Source of the DNA: Streptosporangium oxazolinicum
GTDB taxonomy: Bacteria > Actinomycetota > Actinomycetes > Streptosporangiales > Streptosporangiaceae
Length of the DNA stretch: 64,000 nucleotides
Direction of reading: 5' to 3'
NCBI RefSeq assembly: GCF_039537505.1
Contig: NZ_BAABAQ010000002.1
Span: 558,001-622,000, forward strand
This document shows positions 35,677-43,793 of the stretch, piece after piece. A program made the translations under genes and the position numbers. Position 1 is the stretch's first letter, and each line of letters opens with the position of its first letter. A model generated the notes under the pieces. It was given only the letters and a program-made list of their open reading frames with translations. It did no database searches and was not told where the DNA came from.

Positions 35677-36936
35677 CTACTGACGAGGGGGCTTGGGGAC
35701 GCGGAGCCTCACCGTGGTGCCCGCGTTCGGGGCACTCTCCACGACCAGGCCGTAGTCCTCGCCGTAGATCTGGCGGAACCGCACGTCGACTCCGGCCAGC
35801 CCGATCCCGCCCTCCTCACCTCCGTACGAATCCCCGTACGAGTCCCCGTACGAGTCGCCATGTGAGTCCCCGTACGGCTCCCCCCGAGGGGGGCCGCCGT
35901 CGAGGAGCAGCCGGGTCCGCTCGGGCGGCATGCCCAGGCCGTCGTCCTCCACGCTGATGTGGGCTTCGGGCCCGGCGTCGCTGACCACCACCCGGACCTC
36001 GCCGCGACGTCCCGCCGCGGCCACCCCGTGCTTGACGGCGTTCTCCACCAGGGGCTGCAGACAGAGGAAGGGGACGGAGAGCGACAACACCTCCGGCGCG
36101 ACCCTGAGGGTGACGTGGAGCCGGTCGCCGAACCTGGCACGTTCCAGGAGCAGGTAGCGGTCCACGCAGTGCAGTTCCTCGGCGAGGGTGGCGAAGTCTC
36201 GGACCCGGCGCAGCGCGTACCGGTTGAAGTCGGCGAACTCGACCAGCAGCTCCCGCGCCCGGTCGGGGTCGGTGCGGACGAACGAAGCGATCGTGGTCAG
36301 CGCGTTGTAGACGAAGTGGGGGGACATCTGGGCGCGCAGCACCCGCATCTCGGCCTCCATCGTCCGCCGCCGCGAGGAGTCGACCTCGGCCAGCTCCAGC
36401 TGCCCCGAGACCCATCGGGCGACCTCGATGACGGTCCGCGCCAGCGCCGCGCTCACCACGGTGTCGTACGCGGCGAGCGCGCCGACCACCCGTCCGTCGA
36501 CGGTGAGCGGTACGACGACGCCGCCCCGGATGGCGCAGCCCGGCGTGTCGCAGGTCAGTTCGTCTCCGGCCACCACACGAGGGCGGGCCGAGGCGAGGAC
36601 GGCACGGGCGTGCTCGGGCACGTGGTCGCGGTGGCAGCCTGCCGCGCCGTCCCAGGCGAGCAGGCCGTCGGTGCCGGTGACCGCGATGGCGCTGGTGCCC
36701 AGCAGGGCGCGCAGGTGGCGGACCGCCTTGCGGGCGGACTCGCGGGTGAGCCCGGCCCGCAGCGAGGGGGCCGCCATCGCCGCGATGTGCAACGCTAGGA
36801 AGGTGGCCTCGTCCGTCGGCCCCCCCGAACGGTCCGGGTGCTCCCGGCGCGGGCGGGGCAGGAAGAATCCGAGGAGGGTGCTGAAGGCGCAGAGCAGCAC
36901 CCAGCCGGTGGTCGACATGCGGGAAACGGTAGTCAA
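35677..36936 (-). CDS. LytS-like sensor histidine kinase with an inserted GDSY repeat
   Basis: A 419-residue kinase with one N-terminal membrane segment (about 10-27), a GAF-like sensor domain (about 45-180) containing possible metal or redox cysteines (CHRDH, CDTPGCAIRGG), a HisKA_5 dimerisation motif RAQMSPHFVYNALT with phospho-acceptor His207, and a HATPase_c domain with N-box LVENAVKHG, G1 EDDGLGMP and G2 GIGLAGVD. Between G1 and G2, at 354-374, sits PYGDSHGDSYGDSYGDSYGG, encoded by a 12-bp tandem repeat; this is the ATP-lid region. Partner of the LytTR regulator 76 bases downstream. Confidence 0.92.
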   Translation of the reverse strand: MTTVSRMSTTGWVLLCAFSTLLGFFLPRPRREHPDRSGGPTDEATFLALHIAAMAAPSLRAGLTRESARKAVRHLRALLGTSAIAVTGTDGLLAWDGAAGCHRDHVPEHARAVLASARPRVVAGDELTCDTPGCAIRGGVVVPLTVDGRVVGALAAYDTVVSAALARTVIEVARWVSGQLELAEVDSSRRRTMEAEMRVLRAQMSPHFVYNALTTIASFVRTDPDRARELLVEFADFNRYALRRVRDFATLAEELHCVDRYLLLERARFGDRLHVTLRVAPEVLSLSVPFLCLQPLVENAVKHGVAAAGRRGEVRVVVSDAGPEAHISVEDDGLGMPPERTRLLLDGGPPRGEPYGDSHGDSYGDSYGDSYGGEEGGIGLAGVDVRFRQIYGEDYGLVVESAPNAGTTVRLRVPKPPRQ

Positions 36937-36966
36937 CCCACCCCTCTGATCAGGGGCGAACGCCGA

Positions 36967-37608
36967 TCACGGCGGACCTTCGCCCGCTTCCTCCTGATAG
37001 GAGTAGCGCTGCTCACGCCAGGGGTCGGCGATGTTGTGGTAGCCGCGCTCCTCCCAGAAGCCCCGTTTGTCCTCCAGTAGGTACTCCACGGCGCGGACCC
37101 ACTTGACGCTCTTCCAGGCGTACAGGTGCGGGACGATCATCCGCACCGGGAAGCCGCGCTCCGGGGAGATGGGCTTCTCGTCGAACTCCATCGCGAACAT
37201 CGTCTGGGAGCGGGTGAAGTCGCCGATGCGGATGTTGGCGCTGTAGCCGTACTCGCCCCAGATCATCACGTGCCTCACGCCGGGCGCGGGCGGGGCGATC
37301 TCCATCAGCGTCGCCGTGGACACCCCGTTCCACTCGTTGCCCATGATCGAGAACTTGGTGACGCAGTGGAAGTCGGCCACGATCGTGGTGCGCGGCAGCT
37401 CGGAGAACTGGGGCCAGGTGAAGCGGTGCTGCTCGCCCGAGGCGGTCGCCCCCATGACGTGCAGCTGCCAGGTCGCGGGACGGAACGTGGGCACCCGGCC
37501 GTAGTGGATGACGGGCCTGCCCCGGGGGACGTACTGGCCCGGGGGCAGGCGAGGCTCCTCCGAAGGTTCGGGCTGCTCCACCATCACTCCCCTCGCCGTT
37601 TCCCCCAT
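36967..37608 (-). CDS. Sulfite-oxidase-like molybdopterin oxidoreductase
   Basis: A roughly 213-residue single-domain protein of the SUOX molybdopterin family, MsrP-like. The molybdenum-ligand cysteine is in ADFHCVTKFS and the cofactor-binding region includes WNGVSTATLMEIA, MIWGEYGYSANI and GFPVRMIVPHLYAWKSVKW. No signal peptide is visible, unlike periplasmic members, and there is no haem or membrane partner next to it. Start uncertain: ATG 37608, or ATG 37584/GTG 37581, which have GAGGGGAG upstream. Substrate unknown. Confidence 0.85.
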   Translation of the reverse strand: MGETARGVMVEQPEPSEEPRLPPGQYVPRGRPVIHYGRVPTFRPATWQLHVMGATASGEQHRFTWPQFSELPRTTIVADFHCVTKFSIMGNEWNGVSTATLMEIAPPAPGVRHVMIWGEYGYSANIRIGDFTRSQTMFAMEFDEKPISPERGFPVRMIVPHLYAWKSVKWVRAVEYLLEDKRGFWEERGYHNIADPWREQRYSYQEEAGEGPP

Positions 37609-37734
37609 GACACGGGGTAATCCTGCCACCGTGGCTTTCCCGCCCTCTCGGTGGCCACCGCATAGCCCCCTTCCCCGGCCCGCCTCCGGGTCACCGGAAA
37701 GGCGTGTTCTCTCCGTGCGCTATCATTTGCCGCT

Positions 37735-37809
37735 ATGCGCACCGCGTTCTGGTTTTGGTATGGCGACGGACCCTCAGGTCGGACCGTTCGCCTCCAGATG
37801 CTGCGCTGA
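37735..37809 (+). CDS. Aromatic leader peptide of the DAHP synthase attenuator
   Basis: A 24-codon ORF starting MRTAFWFWYGDG. Codons 5-9 are TTC TGG TTT TGG TAT, five aromatic residues in a row including two tryptophans, in a genome where each is rare. It ends 13 bases before a perfect terminator hairpin and 150 bases before the DAHP synthase start. Stalling at these codons when aromatic amino acids, most likely tryptophan, are scarce would be read as antitermination. The peptide itself probably has no other role. Confidence 0.85.
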   Translation: MRTAFWFWYGDGPSGRTVRLQMLR

Positions 37810-37821
37810 CAGCCTGGCGAA

Positions 37822-37867
37822 CAGAAGGCCCCGGGTCCGGTTTTCGGACCCGGGGCCTTCTGCTTTT
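37822..37867 (+). terminator. Attenuator terminator upstream of DAHP synthase
   Basis: CAGAAGGCCCCGGGTCCG and CGGACCCGGGGCCTTCTG make a perfect 18-bp stem with a five-base GTTTT loop, followed by CTTTT. Competing pairings exist: CGGACCC at 37766-37772 repeats part of the 3' arm and could pair with the 5' arm, and GTTCGCC at 37786 pairs with GGCGAAC at 37816 just before the stem. Confidence 0.9.
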
Positions 37868-37958
37868 CCCGGCCTTCGTCGAGAACGTCACCACCACAGA
37901 GACCAACGGGGCCCGCCGGGACGGGCGGGCCCCGGCGGAGTGATCGAGAGGGAGAGAA

Positions 37959-38996
37959 ATGGTCATCGTCATGGGTCCCGGCGCCACGCGGGAGGACGTC
38001 GAGGCGATCGTGGAGATCATCGACGCGGCGGGCGGCGAGGCGTTCGTCAGCCGGGGCGTGAGCCGCACGATCATCGGCCTGGTCGGCGACATCGCCCAGC
38101 TGGCCACCCTCGACCTGCGGGGGATGCCGGGGGTGGCCGACGTGATGCGGGTGAGCGCGCCGTACAAGCTGGTGAGCCGCGACAACCATCCCGAGCGGTC
38201 CACCGTCCGCGTCGGCGGCGTGCCGATCGGGCCGGGCACGGTCACCCTGATCGCCGGGCCGTGCGCGGTGGAGACGCCTCAGCAGACCCTGGAGGCCGCC
38301 CTGATGGCGAAGGCGGCCGGGGCCACCCTGCTGCGCGGCGGCGCCTACAAGCCCCGCACCTCCCCGTACGCCTTCCAGGGGCTCGGCGAGGCGGGCCTGC
38401 GCATCCTCGCCGACGTACGCGAGCGGACCGGGCTCCCCGTCGTCACCGAGGTCGTCGACGCGAACGACGTGGAGCTGGTGGCCTCCTACGCCGACATGCT
38501 CCAGGTCGGCACCCGTAACGCGCAGAACTTCGCGCTGCTGCAGGCCGTCGGCGCGGCGGGCAAGCCGGTGATGCTCAAGCGCGGGATGAGCGCCACCATC
38601 GAGGAGTGGCTGATGGCCGCCGAGTACGTCGCCCAGCGCGGCAACCTCGACATCGTGCTGTGCGAGCGCGGCATCCGCACCTTCGAGACCGCGACCCGCA
38701 ACACCCTGGACGTCTCGGCGGTGCCGCTCGCCCAGCGGCTGTCGCACCTGCCGGTGATCGTCGACCCGTCCCACTCCGGCGGGCACCGCGACCTGGTCCT
38801 GCCGCTCACCCGCGCGGCCATCGCGGTCGGCGCCGACGGCGTGATCATCGATGTCCACCCGCATCCCGAGCAGGCCCTCTGCGACGGCCCCCAGGCGCTG
38901 GTCGACGGCGACCTGGACGAGCTCGCCCAGGTGATGGAGCACCTCCCGCCGCTGCTGGGCAAGGTCGCCGCCGGTGACCTCCTCGCCCCCGCCTGA
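37959..38996 (+). CDS. 3-deoxy-7-phosphoheptulonate synthase, type I beta
   Basis: Condenses PEP with erythrose 4-phosphate, the first step of the shikimate pathway. The 345-residue protein begins with a ferredoxin-like regulatory domain (about 1-70, MVIVMGPGATREDVEAIV) typical of the type I beta enzymes of Thermotoga and actinobacteria, followed by the barrel with LIAGPCAVE, LLRGGAYKPRTSPYAFQGLG, MLQVGTRNAQNF, MLKRGM, VDPSHSGGHRDLV and IDVHPHPEQALCDG. GAGAGGGAGAG precedes the ATG. Transcription should be attenuated by the upstream FWFWY leader. It corresponds in neighbourhood to M. tuberculosis Rv2178c, although that enzyme is of type II. Confidence 0.94.
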   Translation: MVIVMGPGATREDVEAIVEIIDAAGGEAFVSRGVSRTIIGLVGDIAQLATLDLRGMPGVADVMRVSAPYKLVSRDNHPERSTVRVGGVPIGPGTVTLIAGPCAVETPQQTLEAALMAKAAGATLLRGGAYKPRTSPYAFQGLGEAGLRILADVRERTGLPVVTEVVDANDVELVASYADMLQVGTRNAQNFALLQAVGAAGKPVMLKRGMSATIEEWLMAAEYVAQRGNLDIVLCERGIRTFETATRNTLDVSAVPLAQRLSHLPVIVDPSHSGGHRDLVLPLTRAAIAVGADGVIIDVHPHPEQALCDGPQALVDGDLDELAQVMEHLPPLLGKVAAGDLLAPA

Positions 38997-39006
38997 CACC
39001 TCTCGG

Positions 39007-39030
39007 CCCCCTCGGGAGTACCCGAGGGGG
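39007..39030. terminator. Bidirectional terminator between DAHP synthase and thiI
   Basis: CCCCCTCGGG and CCCGAGGGGG form a perfect 10-bp stem with an AGTA loop, ten bases after the DAHP synthase stop and three bases past the convergent thiI stop. Confidence 0.85.
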
Positions 39031-39033
39031 TCC

Positions 39034-40236
39034 TCAGGCGTCGAGCCTGTACTCCTGCAGAGACCCGGCCAGCTGGACGGCGAGCTCCTCGGCGTCGAGG
39101 CGGCGCTCGATCTTCTTCAGGTCGACGATCTTCGCGGCGGTCTCGGCCCGGCGGGGGGCCAGGAGCGTGCAGCAGTCCTCGTCCGGCAGCTCGGAGATCG
39201 CCAGGGTGCCGATGCGGCGGGCCTCGGCCATGATCTCGGTCTTGTCGAGACCGATGAGGGGGCGCAGGATCGGCATGTCGACGGCGTCGTCCTGGGCGGT
39301 GATGTTCTGCAGGGTCTGCGAGGAGACCTGTCCCAGGGAGTCGCCGGTGACCAGTGCCCCGGCGCGCAGGCGGCGGGCGACCTCCTCACCGGTCTTCAGC
39401 ATCAGGCGCCGCTGGGTGATGATCGCCAGGCGCTCCTGACCCGACGCCTTGATCGACTGCTGGGCCTTGCCGAAGGGGACGACCCACAGCCGGGACCCGC
39501 CCTGGAACTTGTCGAGGGCCCTGACCAGCGCGTACGCCTTGTAGATGGACTCGGAGGTGGTGAAGGGGATGCCGGAGAAGTGCAGGAAGTCGACCCGCAG
39601 GCCACGGCGCATCATCCGGTAGGCGGCCACCGGGGAGTCGATGCCGCCGGACATCAGCACCAGGCCCCTGCCGCTGGTGCCGACCGGCAGCCCGCCCTGG
39701 CCCGGCTGCCCGCCGGTGAAGACGAACGCCTCGTCGCGGTCGATCTCGATGGAGACGACCAGCTCGGGGCTCTTCAGGTCGACCGGCAGGCCGTAGATGT
39801 CGTTGAGCTCGCCGCCGACCGAGCGGTCCAGCTGCATCGAGGTGAGCGGGAAGCGCTTGTCGCGGCGGCGGGAGCGGACCGCGAAGGAGACGCCGCGCCT
39901 GACGTCGTCGCGGTCGGCCAGCAGCTCGATGGCGGCCTTGGTGATCATCGAGGGGTCCTTCTCCACCCGCCAGGCGCGGTGGACCCAGACCAGGCCGGGG
40001 ACGTACGAGACGCGCTCGGCGACCGCGTCGGCGATCTCGACGTCGCTGCCGTCCGGCAGGAAGAGCGCGATGACACCGTGGCGCTGCCGTACGTCGACCT
40101 TGACGCCGACGTCCTTCAGGGCGGCCTTGATGTTGGCCTGCAACCTGCGCTCGAAGAGCTCGCGGTTGTTGCCCTTGAGGACGACCTCGCCCAGTTTGAG
40201 CAGAACGCAGGGCTCGCCCAAGGCGGACATGGTCAT
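39034..40236 (-). CDS. thiI: tRNA 4-thiouridine synthase ThiI, without rhodanese domain
   Basis: Adenylates and thiolates uridine-8 in tRNA and may supply sulfur for the thiazole of thiamine. I choose ATG 40236, with GGAGG seven bases before it, giving 400 residues. It has an N-terminal ferredoxin-like domain (LLKLGEVVLKGNNRELFERRL), a THUMP domain (about 60-165) and a PP-loop ATPase domain with LMSGGIDSPVAAY. It ends soon after a CC pair (DEDCCTLLAPRR) and lacks the C-terminal rhodanese domain of the E. coli protein, so sulfur must come by another route, as in many bacteria. Confidence 0.93.
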   Translation of the reverse strand: MTMSALGEPCVLLKLGEVVLKGNNRELFERRLQANIKAALKDVGVKVDVRQRHGVIALFLPDGSDVEIADAVAERVSYVPGLVWVHRAWRVEKDPSMITKAAIELLADRDDVRRGVSFAVRSRRRDKRFPLTSMQLDRSVGGELNDIYGLPVDLKSPELVVSIEIDRDEAFVFTGGQPGQGGLPVGTSGRGLVLMSGGIDSPVAAYRMMRRGLRVDFLHFSGIPFTTSESIYKAYALVRALDKFQGGSRLWVVPFGKAQQSIKASGQERLAIITQRRLMLKTGEEVARRLRAGALVTGDSLGQVSSQTLQNITAQDDAVDMPILRPLIGLDKTEIMAEARRIGTLAISELPDEDCCTLLAPRRAETAAKIVDLKKIERRLDAEELAVQLAGSLQEYRLDA

Positions 40237-40372
40237 GGTGCGACCTCCGGTGGAGCTTCGAGGGGAACGGGGAGTCATGAGGACGCCGGAGAACCGGCGC
40301 CGGGGAGTCACAGTCAAGTCTCTCGTGTGCCCACGCAAAGACAACGTCTCGACCTTGTCACTTTAGTCGCGC

Positions 40373-41011
40373 CTACGACCCGTCGAGGCCCTGCTCGATC
40401 GCGTAGCGGACCAGTTCCACCCGATTGTGGAGCTGGAGCTTGTTCAGCGTGTTCTGGACGTGGTTCTGCACCGTCCGGTGGGAGAGCACGAGACGCTCGG
40501 CGATCTGCTTGTACGACAGGCCCTTGGCGACCAGGCGGAGCACCTCGGTCTCCCGCTCGGTCAGGCGGGGCGTCGCCTCGGGCGCGGGCCTGGCGGCGAG
40601 CCTGCGGTACTCCCCCAGGACGAGTCCCGCCAGGCCGGGGGTGAACACCGCGTCGCCCTCGGCGGTGCGCCGGACCGCGTCGAGGAACTCCTCCTTGCTC
40701 GCGGATTTCAGGAGATATCCGGACGCGCCCGCTTTGATGGCCTCCAGGACGTCCTCCTGCTCACCGCTGGCCGACAGCACCAGCACCCGGGGCGGCGGCT
40801 CCGACGCGGCCAGCCTCCTGGCCACCTCGACCCCCGGCAGGTCGGGCAGTTGCAGGTCGAGCACGACCAGCTCGGGCCGGACCGCCGCCGCCACCCGGAC
40901 CGCCTGCCGCCCCTCCCCGACCGTGGCCACGACCTCGTATCCGGCCTCGGCCAGATCCCTGGCCACCCCGTCCCTCCACATCGGGTGGTCGTCCACCACC
41001 ATCACGCGCAT
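40373..41011 (-). CDS. NarL/FixJ-family response regulator
   Basis: A 212-residue regulator with a receiver domain (1-118; VVDDHPMWRDG, phospho-acceptor in LVVLDLQLPD, K in GYLLKSA) and a LuxR-type helix-turn-helix at about 148-205 (LTERETEVLRLVAKGLSYKQIAERLVLSHRTVQNHV, cited here in overlapping motif order). It lies 187 bases downstream of the MacS-type kinase in the same direction and is its likely partner. Confidence 0.94.
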   Translation of the reverse strand: MRVMVVDDHPMWRDGVARDLAEAGYEVVATVGEGRQAVRVAAAVRPELVVLDLQLPDLPGVEVARRLAASEPPPRVLVLSASGEQEDVLEAIKAGASGYLLKSASKEEFLDAVRRTAEGDAVFTPGLAGLVLGEYRRLAARPAPEATPRLTERETEVLRLVAKGLSYKQIAERLVLSHRTVQNHVQNTLNKLQLHNRVELVRYAIEQGLDGS

Positions 41012-41198
41012 TGGCCAACCTTAGAACCGTTCCCCCCGCCCGGTCAGCCTTCCTCGCGCCCCGCTTCCCCGCCCCGGCCCCTCGCCTTCCGCGCATCCGG
41101 TGTCCCGGCCTCCCGGTGCATCCGCGCCCCGTACGCGACGCCCGTAGGCGGGAAGTGACCCGGCGCCCCCGCGACCCCGGCGACCTCCACGACACGGC

Positions 41199-42329
41199 TT
41201 AACCGACCTGACCGGCCGGGACCGACATCTCGATCTCGGTGCCCCGGCCGGGGCCCGAGATCACGGTGACCGTGCCGCCGAGGTCGGCGATGCGGCCCCG
41301 GATGGACTGCGCGACGCCGAGCCGCCCGTCGGCGGCGGCCTCCTCCAGGCGTCCGGGCGCGATGCCGGGCCCCTCGTCCCTGACGGTCACGGTGACCAGC
41401 CCGCCGTCACCCTCGGCGAAGACCCACGCGGGCGCCCGCGCCCCGCAGTGGCGGGTGACGTTGTCCAGGGCGGCCCCGACCGCGGCGGCCATCTCGGCCG
41501 CGGTGGCCGCGGGCAGGGTCAGCGGGGTCGCCGGGGCGGAGACGGTGACCGTGGCCGAACCGTACCTGTGCAGCAGGACGCACAGGTCGGCGGTGCCGAG
41601 GGCGGACGTCTCCGGCCTGAGCCTGACCAGCTCGCGCAGGGCCGCCTCCTGCTCGCCGGCGAGCCTGCCCAGCTCGGCCGCCTCGCCGCCGATCTCCTGC
41701 CCACGCCGCTGAACCAGCGCCAGCACCTGGAGCACCGAGTCGTGGATCCCCCGGGCGAGCCGCTCCCGCTCCCGCCCGGCCGCCTCCAGTTCGATCGCTC
41801 GCTGCATGCGCTCCTCGGCCTCCTTGGCCAGCCGGGCCACGTGCCCGACGACCACCCCGGCGAGGAAGAGCAGGACGGTACCGTTGATCGGCAGCATCTC
41901 GAAGCCGCCCCAGGGGACGCCGCGCAGCCACAGGTCGGCCAGCGAGACGATCAGCGCGGCCACGGCCCCCAGCCGCCGCCCGCCGTACACCCCCCAGGCG
42001 AGGACCGCCCCGCCCATCCAGGTGCCGGTGATCGGCAGGCTGCCCTGCTGGTAGGCGCCCTGCACGGCCGGGGTGGCGAGCAGGCAGCCCACGGTCACGA
42101 GCATGTCTGCGGCGAGCAGCGGCCGGCCGCGGAGCTCCTCGACGGAGTAGGCGAAGATCGTCGCCACGGTCCACAGCGCCATGACGCCGATCACCAGCCA
42201 GCCGGTCGCCGGGTGGGCGTACCCCCCGGCGCGGATGAGCAGGACCGCCGCGTACGCGAGGGACGCGACGCGGAAGACCGCGACCGCCCGCCAGAACGAA
42301 CCTTCGATTCCCGTCACCCGATCGCCCAT
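41199..42329 (-). CDS. MacS-family membrane sensor histidine kinase
   Basis: A 376-residue kinase with about six membrane segments in residues 10-165, a short linker with the dimerisation motif RERERLARGIHDSVLQVLALV (His near 196), and a HATPase domain with DNVTRHC (N-box) and DEGPGIAPGR, then GRLGVAQSIRGR. The N-terminal region fits the DUF5931/MacS family. Start at ATG 42329 gives GGGAAAGG upstream; a longer open frame to 42962 is shadow of the divergent MHYT gene. Together with the NarL regulator it forms a two-component pair, and the divergent MHYT sensor may be functionally linked. Confidence 0.88.
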   Translation of the reverse strand: MGDRVTGIEGSFWRAVAVFRVASLAYAAVLLIRAGGYAHPATGWLVIGVMALWTVATIFAYSVEELRGRPLLAADMLVTVGCLLATPAVQGAYQQGSLPITGTWMGGAVLAWGVYGGRRLGAVAALIVSLADLWLRGVPWGGFEMLPINGTVLLFLAGVVVGHVARLAKEAEERMQRAIELEAAGRERERLARGIHDSVLQVLALVQRRGQEIGGEAAELGRLAGEQEAALRELVRLRPETSALGTADLCVLLHRYGSATVTVSAPATPLTLPAATAAEMAAAVGAALDNVTRHCGARAPAWVFAEGDGGLVTVTVRDEGPGIAPGRLEEAAADGRLGVAQSIRGRIADLGGTVTVISGPGRGTEIEMSVPAGQVG

Positions 42330-42395
42330 ACCTTTCCCCGGAAAGGCTACGGGCTGCAATAATTCACCGATTTTTCCCTCGCGAGAAACTGGAAC

Positions 42396-43253
42396 ATGTC
42401 CCACGTAGATCACTTCTCCTACGGCCTGCTCACGCCCGTACTGGCCTACGTCGTGTCGAGCGTCGGGTGCGTGCTCGGTCTCCTGCTCACCGCCAGGGCC
42501 CGCGCGACGGGGGGCGTGGCGCGCGCCCGCCGACTGGCGGGCGGGGCGCTGTCCATCGGCGGCACCGGCGTCTGGGTCATGCACTTCGTCGCCATGATGG
42601 GCTTCACCGTCGACGGTGGCCAGATCCGCTACGACGTACCGCTCACGGTCGGCTCGGCGGTCCTGGCGGCCGTCGCCGTGGGCGCGGGCCTGTTCCTGGT
42701 CTCCCGGTGGGGGGAGAGGCCGCTCTCCCTCCTGTCGGGCGGCGTGCTCACCGGCCTCGGCGTGGCGGGCATGCACTATCTCGGCGTGTTCGCGATGAAC
42801 ATATCGGCGCGGGTCTCCTACGACCCGCTGCTGGTCGGGATCTCGGTGCTGATCGCGATCGCCGCCTCCACGGTGGCGCTCTGGTTCACCCTGCGGGTCA
42901 GCGGCGCGCTCGCCACCGGCGGCGCCGCGCTGATCATGGCCCTGGCGTTCTGCGCCATGCACTACACCGGCATGTTCGCCCTTGAGGTACGGCCCCTGAT
43001 CTCGCCGACGCCGGTGGAGGGGGCCAGGGGCGCCGACTTCGTGCTGCCCGTGCTGGTCCTGGTGGGCCTGCTCACCCTCGGCCTGCTGCTGGTCGTCATC
43101 CTGTCGCCGTCGGAGCGGGAGTTGGAGAACGACGCCGCCCTGCTGGCCAAGCTGGAGAGCCGCCGCAACGAGAACCGGCTCCGGGAGCCTGTCGTCCCGC
43201 CACCCGCTCCCGCGCCGAGGGGTCCGTCACTGTTCGACGCCCGGAAGCGATGA
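42396..43253 (+). CDS. MHYT-domain integral membrane sensor
   Basis: A 285-residue protein with seven hydrophobic helices and three MHYT-type motifs: WVMHFVAMMGF, GMHYLGVFAMN and AMHYTGMFALE. MHYT domains are proposed to bind copper through the Met/His residues and sense oxygen, CO or NO. There is no GGDEF, EAL or kinase output domain; the C-terminal 50 residues are a charged cytoplasmic tail. It is divergent from the MacS kinase with 66 bases between starts, which suggests the sensor could act on that two-component system. Signal and output are unknown. Confidence 0.9.
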   Translation: MSHVDHFSYGLLTPVLAYVVSSVGCVLGLLLTARARATGGVARARRLAGGALSIGGTGVWVMHFVAMMGFTVDGGQIRYDVPLTVGSAVLAAVAVGAGLFLVSRWGERPLSLLSGGVLTGLGVAGMHYLGVFAMNISARVSYDPLLVGISVLIAIAASTVALWFTLRVSGALATGGAALIMALAFCAMHYTGMFALEVRPLISPTPVEGARGADFVLPVLVLVGLLTLGLLLVVILSPSERELENDAALLAKLESRRNENRLREPVVPPPAPAPRGPSLFDARKR

Positions 43254-43303
43254 TGTACGGCTTGCGCCCCCGCTGGTGCCTGATCAAGGCGCAAGCCGTA
43301 CAT
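43253..43303 (+). terminator. Perfect 16-bp inverted repeat after the MHYT gene
   Basis: ATGTACGGCTTGCGCC at 43253-43268 and GGCGCAAGCCGTACAT at 43288-43303 are exact complements around a 19-base loop. The first arm overlaps the stop codon. A terminator is the simplest reading. Confidence 0.65.
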
Positions 43304-43339
43304 GGAGGGGAATCGCGGGCGACCGCCCTGCCGGGAGGT

Positions 43340-43560
43340 TAGGGGAGGCCACTTGCAGAACACTTACAGGCACGCCCGGAGACACTTACCAGCGTGCCTG
43401 GAGGCACCACCGGTGTGCCCGAAACACACTCACCAGCGCGTCCGGAGACGCCACCGGTGTTCCTGGAAACACTTGGACGGTGTGCCCCCGGAGATACTTG
43501 CCGTCGTGCCGGAGCCCGTCGTACCGGAGCCCCGAAGAGACGCCTCGCGGAACGGCTCAC
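43340..43560 (+). repeat. Degenerate 20-25-bp tandem repeats
   Basis: Eight or so units related to ACACTTACCAGCGTGCCTGGAG, each ending in CCGGAG, CTGGAG or a close variant, occupy the region between the MHYT hairpin and the phosphofructokinase gene. Together with the following array they fill most of the 536-bp gap at 43254-43789, in which I see no gene. Confidence 0.75.
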
Positions 43561-43701
43561 GCGCGTGCCCGGAGAGACTCCCGGCACGCTCGCACGCCTT
43601 CCCCAGGAGACTCCCCGGCAACGTCCCGAGGACACGTTCGCGGCGATCCCCGCGGCTCCCCGAGGGGGAACGCCGCGGGGCACCCCGGCTGGGCCTCGGG
43701 G

Positions 43702-43793
43702 GCGGATCCCAGCGGATCCCAACGGATCCCAGTCGGTCCAGTGGGTCTCTCAGGGGATCCCAGCAGTTCTCGGCGGATCCCAGTGGATCTCAG
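43702..43793 (-). repeat. GGATCCCAG repeats at the 3' end of the phosphofructokinase gene
   Basis: Ten-base units CGGATCCCAG are repeated three times at 43703-43732 and recur with drift (GGATCCCAGCAG, CGGATCCCAG, TGGATCTCAG) up to the stop codon of the phosphofructokinase gene. On the coding strand the array begins with the stop itself (TGAGATCCACTGGGATCC). Confidence 0.75.

Noticed and set aside
43253..43303. Perfect inverted repeat as an insertion-sequence end
   Set aside because: There is no transposase or target duplication nearby, and its position at a stop codon fits a terminator.
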